Positions 26,544 through 38,499 are shown, counted from the stretch's first letter. The stretch: DNA of 64,000 nucleotides from Omphalotus guepiniiformis (GCA_028554645.1 JAQOOI010000016.1:558001-622000), one strand, 5' to 3'. The notes: generated by a model from the sequence alone, not told the origin. Program-made: numbers and translations.

Positions 26544-27511
26544 GTATATCTGCTGCGTTTGATTCAGAGATAGCTACATTCTCCATGAGACGAAGTTCTG
26601 TTCTTCTAGTGTAGAAAAAAGATATGGATAAGCGCTGTAGCTATTTTCTGCTCCAGGTCAGCATCACAAGCTGCCACAGGGAGAACGACAACACATACCA
26701 AGCACCACCGGGGAAGTCATTATTGTCTGGTACTAGCAGTAAAGAGAGGTGCGCCGTGCATAGGGCTTGTCGCTCTCACGGTCCTATGTACTTACCACGA
26801 AGTTCCAGTTCCACCGAGACTTCAAAACCGAATTCAGGCTTTGCTTGCTTGTATCTGACTATGTGGTTTTCACGAGCAAGCGACACTCTCTGTGGACTTC
26901 GAAGATGGCGATGAAATATGAAGATGGTAGTTCATGCCGGACGACGTTTCACTGTTTTCACAATCTGTTCCCAGCGCTCAAGAATTGCAAACGCTTTGTC
27001 AACAAGGTCATCTGCCTTGCCTGCGGCTGCGTCGATGGAATGATTGAGAAGCGTTTGGCACAGGATATGCTTGACATTGAGGTATCTTTCTGAACTTATC
27101 GCACTGCTAGAGCCAGTTCTAATTGTTCTGATTGTACAGCTTTTGAATACAGAACTTAGCGCGGGGGTGCTAAAGCACTTACAGCTTTTTAAAGTTCGTG
27201 GGTCATTTAGAAGCATTCAGAATGTAGTGCCCGCAGCATAAAAGCCCCCCGTATCTCAAAGTCCAGAACTCGATTCTCCTGTTACACGTCTTGGGTTGTA
27301 TTGAAGCCACCTCTCATATCTTCCGATTCCTATTTGCCATGGGAAGTGTACCCAGTCACACCCAGACCCCCACTTTAACGCTGACAGACTCAAAGGACCA
27401 GCGGTCCTCTGATGCTCTGGTGTCAACCGTGCCATGTAATTCAAGTCACTTAGCCATGGAGTGCGTATACAATGTTGTGGATAAGATGGAGTACTCACTC
27501 GTATCGTTAGT
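26544..27511. other. Intergenic region with no recognised gene
   Basis: Overlapping open frames on both strands (26767-27093 plus; 26932-27216 minus, ending LVDKAFAILERWEQIVK) are unrecognised. The minus frame has helical character but no supporting splice or start context. Nothing else is seen. Confidence 0.35.
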
Positions 27512-29433
27512 ATGTTTTCGCATGCTCGCCGATTCTCCGTCAGCGGCGGTACGTTCAATATTGTCCTTGGATCTACAGAGTCGACAAGGCGTAGTACAGG
27601 CCTTCCCATCGCCGCTCAGCTAAGCGAGAGGTACCGATCTTCTCCAACATCGTTACCAGTGGAAGCCTCAGGACGCATTTTCCATTCCGTGACCCCCACG
27701 TCTTATCCCGAAACAGACAGTGAAAGATACGCTCGTCTTCTCCTTCCGAAACGTCATGGATATCCCCTTTGGGCACCAGCACCATACACTGGACCGCCTC
27801 CCGCGCATGTAGAGGATGGTGTGAGGATAGGCGATGTTGGGGTATTGAGCAAAGACGGAGGATTTGACTTCATCTTCAATGTATGCCATTCTGCGGACGA
27901 CCCTCTTAATCGCAATGGTGTGCCTAATGGTTTCACCCCATTCTCACTGGATCCTCGGGAGGCTGATGTTTACGAACAACTGGGTTACTTTAGTAGCAAC
28001 TCGCATGAGGCGAGCTCCGAAATCGAGTGCACGGAACGTACCACAGTGTGAGTCATCAGCTCTTGAGCTTCCTGAAAGGCGTTCTTGAATAACTGACTCT
28101 TCTGTATAAGTCACTCATCGACAAGTGTTCAATCGAAACTGACTTTTACAACGACTAAGGCTGAAGGTGCTTTACTAGTCCTTCCTGCAGGCGCCAACCG
28201 AGTAGACGCGAGGAGAATTCGTGACTTACGGAAGTATGCGATGCGTAACGCCGTCTCGTGGTACGAATACATCAATGACCAGAGAGGATGGGAAGTCCGA
28301 AACAATGAACTATATCTCGTCACTGGGTGCGATAAGTGTACTCACTGGGCGGTAGCATCGTTCTCCAAACAGACGGCAGAAAGAAGTGTTTCATTACTGG
28401 AATTAGTTGTAGAGTCCAAAAACGGTAGGCAAGGCGAGAGTGCAGGCCGCAACGGAAGAAACCCGTTTCAATCTAGCCTTCGAGATGTCCCACAAAACGG
28501 CAGTGGTGCAAGTTCGAATATGTGGAGTTCTTGGCGAGGCAGCAGCACTGCTGCTTGTCGGACGGGACCGCAAGCTCGGGTGCAAGACCAGGCCGGGGAT
28601 GATAGTACCGCAAGGCGCTCGAATCAATGCGTGTTTCTTCGGGGATTCAAGATAGCGATCGATGTGGGGACGGGCAATAGCCTGTCGGAGGATGCTGTGG
28701 TTTTGTCCTCCGCCACGGACTCTTCCCCGGACGCCATGCTTTCAAAAAGCACCGACATTCCATTTGGTCTCGGTCAGGGTGGACTTTCCTCTTCGTCTAG
28801 CATGAGCTCAGACCTCGGCTCGGGCTCGGGCTCCATGACTGGTTCAAGTGATGCTGATGGCAACAAAAGTACTGGAGAGTTGAATGACGCTTCAGAGGCT
28901 ACGCTTAGTATGGAATTCTTCCCAAACAGGAAACAGGTGTGCCGGTTCTTGCTGTCCTTGAGCTGCAAGTGACGGTGAATTTGCTAATAGCCATATCATC
29001 CTTCGGATGTTATCAATCGTTTTCTACTCTCGCAAGTAGGTAGATGGATTGGATCTTGGATGCACTGTAATTTACTGACTGGTAGGGTTTTCGGGATAAG
29101 AATGTCAAGGTGGCAATAACGCATGATGATGAATGGTGCTCGGCCTTGGATCCAGTGCGTGTATTGTGTTTGCCCGATATAATTCTCTGAAACTTCCTAT
29201 TCTAGCTATCTGGTGCTATGCCTAGTGACGAGGAATTGCTCGAGAGAATGTTGACTATGTACTCAATAACGATGCACGTGGGTGAGTCTAAATCACCTCC
29301 TCATCATGAGTGCTCTGCGACGCTAATTTCTCGGTCTTGTTGGACAGATGGTGCTTTTCTAGAACAAAAAGTAAAATCATCAACGAATACTCGCTTAGAC
29401 GGCACTTTGACGACATCGGGCATTGTCCCGACA
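27512..29433 (+). CDS. Agaricomycete-specific conserved protein of unknown function; no stop before the TEA gene
   Basis: The frame opens MFSHARRFSVSGGTFNIVLG, the 'SGGTFN...G' opening of many agaric proteins. Then come LLLPKRHGYPLWAPAP, GVRIGDVGVLSKDGGFDFIF, HSADDPLNRNGVP, an intron near 28.05-28.11 kb, LYLVTGCDKCTHWAVASFS, NQCVFLRGFKIAID, a Ser-rich linker, YHPSDVINRFLLSQ, KVAITHDDEWCSALDP and ITMHVDGAFLEQK. This order of blocks recurs in an unnamed Agaricomycete family, from memory of such sequences. Relatives normally stop soon after the 'DGA' block. Here that frame stays open for about 150 further codons and enters the TEA domain region. Either the two are fused, the stop was lost, or an unrecognised splice ends this protein. 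The 3' boundary given is therefore nominal. Function is unknown; there is no signal peptide. Confidence 0.65.
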
Positions 29434-31749
29434 ATGGAACGTCATTTAAACCAAGAATCCCCTTATTCTGAGGATGACTTAGAAGATCAAGATATGAACT
29501 CGCTCTTCCTCATAGGTGGCCTGACCCCTCCTCCTGTAACGGATGTATTACAGTCTTCGAGAATTCCATTGCTGGCTTCTCTCTCTTCTCTAGCACTACC
29601 CCCTTCATCAATGAGAGACGACACTTCTGACCATCCAGGACAAATAAAGCAGGACGCATCGTTACCGGATGGCGCTACTGCTTCGTTATGGTCTTCAGAC
29701 ATACTCGTTGACGCTGTCGGCAACGTGAATGTAGAAACAGTAGCTCATTCCGTTGTCAAGGGGAGGAAGAGCTGGAAAACACGACAAGGAGAAGCAATCT
29801 GGCCTCCTGAACTTGAAGTTGCTCTCCTAGAAGGTGTGTATTGATCGCGGATTCTGGTGTCTGTGCTGACGGCTGCTCCTTCAGGGCTTTCTCGGTATCA
29901 GCCAGGTACATCGCGGGAGACTCGAATGCTTGGGCGGTATGTGTACTCCCGAATAACGATCGCATGTGCTAATCTTCCTGATCTCCGTCAAGGTTCCCGA
30001 TGCGCAACAGATTTATTTCCGAAGACATTTACCAGAACACAGGGCAGTATCGCACTGCGAAACAGGTTGGCAGTCGATTGTGTCAACTGAAAGCCACGTA
30101 CGGATCTCGTTTGCTATGTCTCAACGATCCCGGCGGTAGTGGAGGTGACAGGAAGCGGTCGTGTGATAGCTGTCGTCTCTTGCATATCAAATGCGTCCAG
30201 CCCTCTCAAAAGACCAAGTGTCTGAGGTGCAAAGCAGCAAACACTACCTGTTCCTTGGCAGACGACGGTGCTCTGGATGCGTCTCCGCTGTCTCTCGCTG
30301 CCTCCAATTCTGCGGCTCCATTCATTAAAGAGAGTACAGATTATCTCGAGCCCATCATACCAAGTCCGCCTCGTCTTGAGGCAACTGATTCGGACGATGA
30401 CTTGATGTCTATCGATGGGGCTTCGCCGGGTCCGACCGATATCGAGTTCGCATCGTACATTGGTGGCGAGATCAATTTCTCCAGTCTGTCAGGCTTTCTC
30501 GAGGAGAGAACGGAGAAACAGATGGCAGGATTTCATACCTCAGAGGGTCGACAATGGACTACTTCTCTACCACGAGCTTCAACTTCTGGAGACGATAGAT
30601 TTTCACCGCTTGGTACGGATAGAGAAGCAGAGAGGGGCGAAGTAGTGATGTTTCCTACGTTGATTCCGATGCATCAACCATCTTATAGGCCCTTTTCAAG
30701 GATGAGTCCTCGTCCAGTGGGGCACGAGGAGGCGGAAACGGTTACATTAATGGAAATGCTAGCCTTGAATGAATCTCACCCGCAACAGCATGCGGTCGAG
30801 AGTGTTAACAGTACCCTGGCTTCCCAGCCCCCAGCAACACAGGATAAGTCTCCCACTGCATGTTCATTCTGGTCAGTTCCCTCCATTCATGTTTCGCTAT
30901 ACCTCTATTTACGTATTTGAATTCCACTCTAGCCGCGGTCGCAAAATCCAATGTGATGGAGCATCGCCAGTGTGTAACCAATGCAGCCGCAGAAATCAAC
31001 AATGCATTTACGATTATATTATTAAGCGCAGCAACTTACGCAGGTCGAAAGAGCTCACGCATCGAGATCTGGCACTGAACTTACGCGCTTCTACGTCGTC
31101 TCGAACCCAGAAACGCAGCATGTGGATCTCCCTTGAGCAAAATAGCAATGACGGCGACTCTGTTGATGAAGGGACTTTTCTTCATTCGTCTCCGCTGGCT
31201 TCCGCTCCGCCCTACCCCACGCCCCCGCCTTCTAGAGAGACCGGGAATGTATCCTCTTCGATGAAGTCCTGTAATAATTGTCGTCTCCGGAACGTGAAGT
31301 GTTTCCGACTGATCTCAGACGCGAGGTGTCGGGATTGTGAATTTGCGGGTGTTCCTTGTCAGGTTGAAACTAGTAGCGACAACGAGCCAACAGAGCAGGA
31401 TGCGCTGTGTCTCGATGACTTGCCGCTAACTCACGCCTGTCCTGCTTTGCGGTCTGACATCAAGAGTGAGGAGGAACTCTCGGTCCCCATTCTGCCTCCA
31501 GAGAAACACCAGGAGGAGAAAGCAAAGGTGTATTCGTCACACGAAATCCCGTGGTCAACGTCTCCAACCTGGGGCATGCAAAAGGAAGAGGTCGAAGCTT
31601 GTTATTTGGAGTTGCGCAACGCCAAGGACTTGGAACAGAGCAGGAGCGCGCTCGTGAAGAGGGGAAGAAGAACGGGTCCCATCCGGCTTCTTTTCCACCA
31701 GGACCGGAGTCAGCCGGAGTCAGCCGGAGCCGTTGAGAAGCGTAAGTAA
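29434..31749 (+). CDS. Transcription factor with TEA/ATTS domain and three Zn2Cys6 clusters
   Basis: From ATG 29434 the protein has an acidic N-terminus, then a TEA domain: GEAIWPPELEVALLEGLSRY, MRNRFISEDIYQNTGQYRT and AKQVGSRLCQLK, across two introns (about 29836-29885 and 29938-29990). Directly after it comes cluster 1, CDSCRLLHIKC...CLRCKAANTTC (CX2CX6CX8CX2CX6C). After about 170 acidic/Ser residues cluster 2 spans an intron (donor after about 30869, acceptor at 30933): CSFCRGRKIQCDGASPVC then NQCSRRNQQC. Cluster 3 is CNNCRLRNVKC...CRDCEFAGVPC. A basic KRGRRTGP patch lies near the end. TEA proteins (AbaA, Tec1, TEAD) bind CATTCY-like sites, and Zn2Cys6 clusters bind CGG half-sites. Having both, three times over, in one chain is very unusual. 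Start uncertain, see the upstream entry. Confidence 0.75.
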
Positions 31750-32645
31750 TGCAATTTGCAGGATCATACTCATCTATCGACTCCTCAGCCGGAGCTATCT
31801 ACGCATGATATTGTACTCTACTGCCTAATTCTATCTCTTGTCTGTGCTTGACCAGTATATTAGTATATATTACAAGCTTTCAAATCACAGACTGTCCTGA
31901 GTCGCAATTCTTATTCCTCATTAGCTTGTACTGTCCTTCTGTAATCTGTTGCATATCGTTCGCAGTACTTAAGTATGTACTTGTAGAATGAGTGTGTATT
32001 TACTTAGTGCTCCAGTCCCGACTCAGTGTGATTCAATTAATCCTGGTTGTGTCACTGATCGCGATACTCCCTTTGTCAATATCCTCTCTGAATTACGAAG
32101 CAGCCACGAAGGTAGAATCGGAAAAGTTCAACCTTTCGACACTATTACGAGATCAACTGTAAAACTCCTCCTCATTTGCACTTGGTTTACTGATGGTAGG
32201 GCTGCGCTGGTGGCCTCAAGGTGGCCTTCAACCTTTCTTCCTACTGTAGTTATTAACGGTGTACTCAATCATTTTACGGACCATTTCTGTGGATAACTAT
32301 GGACATGTAGTTAGACGACCAGGAGGAAAGGAAGTGCCTATGTCAATTGAGCGCCTAGTAGGTAAGTCACATCGGCGTGCCGGTGACTCGGACGCTACTA
32401 GCATTTTCAGATCATGGCATTTAAGGTATTGTGAACCTACATTCAAGCCCTTTCACTGTGTTTCAAATGTGTCGTTATTCTGGCCAGCAAAGGATTTGGC
32501 AAGAGAGAGAAAGACTCATTTGAACTAGGAATAGTATGTACACTTTCATACACAACATGTTCTGAAAACGAGCCTAAAGTTATACACGAGAAGATAATAT
32601 GGCCTACCAAAAGCTACACCCACAGACATAGCGTAGACTACTTAC
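31750..32645. other. Convergent 3' intergenic region
   Basis: AT-rich DNA lies between two convergent genes. The plus frames 31988-32296 and 32259-32528 have no motif. There is no mobile-element signature. Confidence 0.35.
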
Positions 32646-35600
32646 TCACCCATCAACATCCATTTCACCATCCTCGCTATCCTCATCACCCTTACCTTCC
32701 TTGTCATCCTTCGGAAAAGACACGAATCGCTCAAAATGTTGCTCCTGTACACCAACACACGGATGCATTCTGCGCCGAGCCAGACTTCGCTCTTCCTCGA
32801 TATCTGACGGCTGCTTGTCAATTATGTAGGGATAAGTCATGTTCATAGAGCGCATAAGAAGAGTTTGATAAGTGTCTTCCTCCGTTTCCTTGATGACCTT
32901 AAAAGTCTTGTTGGTCACACCCGCACACCAGATATCGTACGCCGTGAAATTTTTGGTTTTTCGCTGTCGGAGGGAAGAACGTGAAGGTGACTGCATGAAC
33001 TTCACCGCAGAGTCCTTGGAAGCAAGAGCGAAGACCATGCGAATGACAGGTTTACAGACTGTGTTCCCCCGGCTCGAAAATAACCCAACCTGAAACGGAT
33101 CCATCCCATCAAAAAGAAGCGACTTGACTGAACCAGTGAAAGACTTGTCATTCTTGACCTGAATGAGCACTGCAGACACATTTTTCTTCAATAGCACACC
33201 ATCAAAAAGTATTGGAACAATGATGTCGACCCCACGCTGACCAGTTGCACAGACAGCAGCTGCTCCACGAGTGAGTAAACACCAAAGGTATTCTTCATTG
33301 ATCAATCCACGGTCGTTCACCTTGATGAGATGATTAAACCATATCCGTCCATGTTTGAACGCTTCGGAAAGGGTTTGGTGTTTGGCATCATCATTAGCAA
33401 ACTTCGCTGGAAATTGGTCCAATATATTATCGGAATTGATGAGAGCAGCGAGCCAACGAGTGACAGGTACGACCCGTGAATTACCGTCGCGTTCAAGTTC
33501 ACTCTCAGGAACAGGTGGTCCTGGCGGACACGCTGCATCCCGAGCTAAGAGGATAAGGAGTGATGCAATCAGCTCCCCACGTTCACCAGTACTCAGATAT
33601 GAGCCCATGATATGATTAAGAAGCTCAGCTGGAGGACCAGGATCCCAATCAAGCATGCCTATCGATGCAGCTTCAGCGAGGAGTGGCTCCGAAGGTGAGA
33701 TAGTGACCATCTCCTGGAAACCATTGGATGCCGCCAGAAATATACGCATATGGCGCTCGACTTGTTGACGCTCGATGTGTCGATTTACCCAGCTGGTCGC
33801 CCCGGTGAACTCTAGTCCTAGGCGCTGAGCTAGACAAGCCAACTTCCTAGTACTATCGAGTTCGCGCGTGGTATGTAAGCTAAGCAACTTGCTGCGAGCA
33901 AAAGCGACGAGGCTTTCACGAACCACGGCGTTGCCATTGTCGTATCGTGAAGGAAATCTAGATAGTATTATGGTACAGGTTGAAGTTTTGGGATACAGAA
34001 TGGACACTTACAACGAACGCCCTAGATGAGCAATATGATGTGTAGACGCGAGGCGCTCAAGCGTCCACCTCCCATTCGGGACAACAACTTCAGCGAACTC
34101 GTCGAAACCAACCTCAGTGATGGGAGGAAGCACACTAAAATGATGCTGTTGTATTCGATTTGACGGATCAAAGAGATAGTCTGGAGGGCAATGGTGAAAT
34201 GTGCCGGCGGTGGAGAGGAAGATGGAGAAAAATGGGAACTGTTTCAAATCACGAAGCGCGCGACACATCTCGGAAAATGGGGTCCAATGAGCTTTATTGT
34301 AGATCGGTTCCGTCAACGATCGAGCTTCGTCAAAACATATCACCACGAGGACCCCACTTGAATCACCCTGGTGAACGAAATCATAAAGGGCTTGACCACG
34401 GCTTCTAACAGTATACTCTTCGTCGGCTATTACCATACACAGTTAGCATTGTAACAACAATTAGATTGTGAACTGCATACCAGACGTAGGCATAGCATAG
34501 CAACTCGACGGTGAATTGGACGCCCTTTTGTTTTTCTTTTTGCGTCGCGGTTGTTTGAAACTGCAAAAGTCACATCAAACAAGATAGTAACAAGGGATGA
34601 ACACGAACATTATCAGCTAAGTTCATGACGTCGTTGTAGAAATTTCGTCGATATTGTGTATACCTCTGCCGGAGAATTCCTCCACGGTCTTCAATTTCGG
34701 TCGCAGTCATCTTGTCCCTGAATATTGCGGCCAGTAATTGAATACGATTCATGGCATCAGGGATTGAAGCTGTTTCTATATTCATTGCAAACAGCATTAC
34801 TTCAGAGGAAAGTGACTTACGATCCGAGTTCTGGATGTCGATCAAGCGACGTAGCGTCACGGTCATCAACCCAACTACGAAACCTTGATAACGTTTCGAA
34901 AACTGATCTTGATGTATTGCTTCGGGGTAAATTATCCAGTTTCGTAATTTGTCCTCATCGGCAGGTGGGTATGTTAATGCTAAGTCAGGCATTGAGCATC
35001 TCAAATAGAGATAGAACGCAAATGACTCACAACCTGGGGAATTATATGCCAGGTTGAGTGGGATACAGATTGTGTCTTTGGCGAGCTCGTCGAGCATGCG
35101 AGACTTGCCAGTTCCTGAAGACTGGACAAATGCAACATAGTGTGCATATGTGTCGTGATACATAGGATCTAAATAACTGCAGAGAGTGTTGCACAGAAGT
35201 TTGGCAGAATCACCACGAAACTTTGCATTCCATGATGCGACGGTCGCTGGAGGTCATGACGATGAACAAACCATGAATGAAGGGGAAGGGAGGAGATCGT
35301 CTACTACACACCAATATACGATGACTCGACTGTGTGCGATCCTTCTTCCACATATTCAGTAGTAATTTGGAGATAATCTGCGGTTTGAAAAGCAAGTCAC
35401 GTCATTTTGCAGGGATTTACGCTCCGCGAGTCCAACACATACCCAACTTGCATATCTTGCTGAACGACGGGGGTACGGAAAGGCAGCAATCTCGCAGCAG
35501 CTCTGGAAGATCTGGATGGTCTTGCACAAGACTATTCCATGCCTGCTCAGATTCATAACGCTGGTCCATAGTTTTACCGTTCGAGCGCACGATATCGCAG

Positions 35601-35758
35601 AAGATCGGGCCCAAAGCAGAGAGCTGGGCGCGGTGAAAGAATACTGGACCCATTGCGGAGATGAATGATTCTTTGTTACGTTCAAAGTATGCTACAGTGT
35701 CGATGGCGTCTTTGCAACGTTCAAGAATTGATGCGTCCAGATCAGCCATGGTCGACAT
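32646..35758 (-). CDS. CRN/RHS-like protein: P-loop NTPase with probable REase-fold nuclease C-terminus
   Basis: Multi-exon gene. N-terminus MSTMADLDASILERCKDAID. After further short exons comes a P-loop, FVQSSGTGKSRMLDEL (near 35.11 kb), with RNWIIYPEAI and a long helical part. A Walker B-like VVICFDEARSL (near 34.34 kb) and the sensor-like FFSIFLSTAGTF follow. The C-terminal exon (453 residues) contains TRGAAAVCATGQRGVDIIVP and, about 20 residues on, AVLIQVKN; D...QxK is a variant of the PD-(D/E)xK pattern. An acidic tail (DEDSEDGEMDVDG) ends the protein. Aravind and colleagues described crinkler effectors as such NTPase plus REase combinations, and agarics carry many. Role unknown; conflict, self/non-self or transposon-derived functions are candidates. 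Starts at 35750 or 35806 are alternatives. Confidence 0.7.
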
Positions 35759-35808
35759 AAAGAGTGAGACAAAGTAAAGAGCGTGGCTGAGTACCTGGAA
35801 GCTCATGT

Positions 35809-35816
35809 CACGTGAT
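35809..35816. promoter_or_regulatory. TCACGTGA palindrome upstream of the CRN-like gene
   Basis: An eight-base palindrome with the CACGTG core lies about 50 bp upstream of the proposed start at 35758. It fits a Cbf1-class site, but function is inferred from position alone. Confidence 0.35.
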
Positions 35817-35949
35817 CAAGCTAGCCGCCCATTAGGCGCCAGGCGCTTATAGCGCTTCAATCCTCAATCCTCAAGTAGCCCGGAGCTGAGTCACTGCCGA
35901 GGTGCAATCTACATATATGCATCCGGAGCAAGCTTTAAATATCTCTCCG

Positions 35950-37645
35950 TGTCCTTCCGCTTGCCTCACACCCAATTTGCAATAGTTTCACGATACAAAA
36001 AAATGGTACAGCTTCTGTCGATCTCGCGACCAACGACAACTTACAGGGACAGGACGCGACCCGTGCTTGCGCCATCGTTCACTACGCAAGTCAGGCTCGC
36101 CAGCATGTTTTACCGCGTCGTAGTCTTGGAGTCGAAATGCACGGATCTTGTTAGACGAAGGGACTTGGTCCAAAGTCATCGGTGATAATTTCTAACCTGA
36201 ATGCATTGGTGTACACTGAATCGGTATATCGAGAGTGGATATCCCGGTACTGGTGGTGACGGGAGGATTGAACAATGCGGATGGAAAGGGCAAGATAGAA
36301 GTTCGGGTCAGGAAATGAGAGAGATATATTTCGGACGAGGAGATGGACAATTCGACTCTGAGAATCACTCTGTCTTCATCCATCATCGATTATTTTCTAG
36401 CGGGGTCGACATCTCCAACCTCAGCTGGATTGGGTGCATGTCGCTTTGAGCTGGAGAAGCCGAACACTTACTTTTGGTTGGAATGGGATAAAGCTTGATA
36501 CATAAAGTGTATGCTCACCTACACCTACGCTCCATTTCGTTGATTTCGTGGTGTATGTGGCCGTATGGTACACTGTAGTGAAGGTAGATAACATCGAGTT
36601 TTTTCAGCGTGCCATCCGAACTTACTGGTATCTCCACCTCCTCCAGCGGTCAGTCCTGAACCAAGTCTGAGCGTTGCTTTTGAAGTAGCTTCAAGTTGTC
36701 TTGCACCCTATGCAGTCAGGAGAACTTGAATCCTCTTATTTTGCAGCGCGGTCTGCAGCTGCTTCTCCACAAAAATGTTTCAAAGTGTCCTTACTACCTG
36801 GTCAAAAGAAGGCTCTTACTTGCTCGTCTTCGTGATCATTTTTGTTTAATGGTCACAAGTACTAGTCGCTAGTCCTTTTTCGTTCTTCAGATGACCAAGC
36901 CAAAATCTCAAGTCGCCGCCGCCATCCTTCTTTTCTGCGATTGACACCTTCAGCGGTTTACCGACGATGGCTGCTGGAATTACATCCCTACTTCCTAATT
37001 GTTTCTCATGTGTTATGGTGGCGGTTTGCAAACCGATACAATTCAGACAATTCTAGCTCAGGATCTTGGTGTGGACATACTTCCGAGGCATCCAGGAGGT
37101 GGCATTGAATCCGCACAACCCAGACAGTTTCATAAAGGTCGCGGCATTTGACAAGCTTCAAATCTTTGCAGCTCTTTGCTTTGTGGATCGCTTTTCTTAT
37201 GTTCCCGTCACGCCGGTCTGATATTCAATCTTTCGTTAGTCCTTTTTCACGACCGGACGGACGGTTGACTTTGCAGTCACTTAACACTACTCATGCGCTT
37301 GACCAAAGGAAGAGTGGGTTAATGTTTTACTTCGGGTGCTTTTACTAATAATACTTTGATCGTGCAGAGGTACACAAGTTGTTTTACGTATGGAGGTCAA
37401 ATGACAAAGAGGAGGATCCAAATTATCAAACAGGCGGATACGCTTTGAAGGTGCAATGGGCTGCAGGCTATCTGGCTGACCAAGAGTCGGAACAGCCTAA
37501 GGGACTGACTCGGAAAGAATTTCCCGTTGGATCTACAGAAACCGCAGAGAGCTTTGCAGCAGCAGCAGCAGCTACAGGTCCGTCATTCCATTGCTTGGAG
37601 TCCAATGTTCATACTTTCTGCCAGTGTTTGTCAGAGTATTATTAA
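35950..37645. other. Cluster of exon-like fragments, probable decayed genes
   Basis: Minus-strand pieces look coding but do not join. These are MQTATITHEKQLGSRDV...ending TSTCDH (37031-36846); a spliced-looking exon GARQLEATSKATLRLGSG (about 36719-36627, bounded by gcatag and gtaagt); and MTLDQVPSSNKIRAF (36179-35988). On the plus strand, 37379-37645 (MFYVWRSNDKEEDPNYQ..., with an Ala6 run) is open after an acceptor-like cag. None matches a family I know. They may be several small real genes with unresolved splicing, or relics next to the mobile element. Confidence 0.35.
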
Positions 37646-37751
37646 TCTCGAAATGCTTCCAAATTCAATCCGAGTCGAGTCATCGCAAAACTGTAGTCCA
37701 AACGTTCAAGTGCTATCAATTATGTATGTGGCAATCTGTAGCGACTTGGTA

Positions 37752-37760
37752 GACCTGGGG
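37752..37760. repeat. Left target-site duplication GACCTGGGG
   Basis: This 9-bp direct repeat directly precedes the left terminal inverted repeat and is identical to bases 38500-38508. Confidence 0.85.
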
Positions 37761-38499
37761 GGATAAAACAATTGAGAAACCCCCTTACCTGCTGGAACCC
37801 CGGATTTCTTCGGCAACCCCCTTCCTAAGTGGGTTTGGGGGTTCCAGGTGCCGGCCAGCTTACGGCCGGAGGTAATGAGTAATAGTGATTACTTAATGAC
37901 TCTAAGCAGCTTTCATCAAAGGTCGCGCAGGTCGCGCAGAGGCTTTTTCACCACGAAGTCGGGTGCAAAAGATTGACATAGTGTCTAGACAATTAGCTTT
38001 GACTTCGGTCAACACCTTCAACACGGACTACCTAGCAAAGGTCTGAGTCCGCAGAGTCCAGACTTTGGAGAGCAGTTCCGCGCAGACAACAGCACCGTGT
38101 GCTCGAGTCACTGAGCGGCCTGGCGTCGTACGCAGCCCCGGACTCCCTAGCTCTATCTAGCGGTGGTGTCGAGCGCTCGCTGGTGCAAATACCAATGGCC
38201 AAACGAGCTGTAAGTACGAGGGGCCTGACACAGACTCAGTAGACTTCAATGAGAGGGCAAAGAAAGGAGCACGAGTCACTTGTTCTGCGATTGTCTTGTT
38301 GCTCCTGACAAAGCTCGGGTCATTGGGAACATTCTGAAAAGCGCAGAAGTTAGAACAGCGGCGGTATGTACATGCCTAGCGCCGGCCTTGACCTCGGTAT
38401 GACTAAGTGCACGGCCGGCAGTTGGCCGAGAAGTAAGTGGATTCCTACGCTAGCAGACGGGGTTTCTGGCAGAAGGGGGGTTTCCCAATTGTTTTATCC
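37761..38499. mobile_element. Non-autonomous TIR element (Mutator-like MITE), 739 bp
   Basis: The ends are inverted repeats. The left end starts GGATAAAACAATTGAGAAAC, and the right end, read on the minus strand, starts GGATAAAACAATTGGGAAAC. Similarity runs for about 41 bases (37761-37801 and 38459-38499) with a few mismatches. A perfect 9-bp duplication flanks the element. A 9-11 bp target duplication is the mark of Mutator-like elements (MULEs). Inside are further GC-rich inverted repeats (GGAACCCC...GGGGTTCC; GCCGGCC blocks) and no transposase frame, so it must move using an enzyme from elsewhere. The intact duplication and similar ends suggest a fairly recent insertion. Confidence 0.85.

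Noticed and set aside
37761..38499. LTR retrotransposon or hAT element
   Set aside because: The ends are inverted, not direct, repeats, and the duplication is nine bases rather than five (LTR) or eight (hAT).
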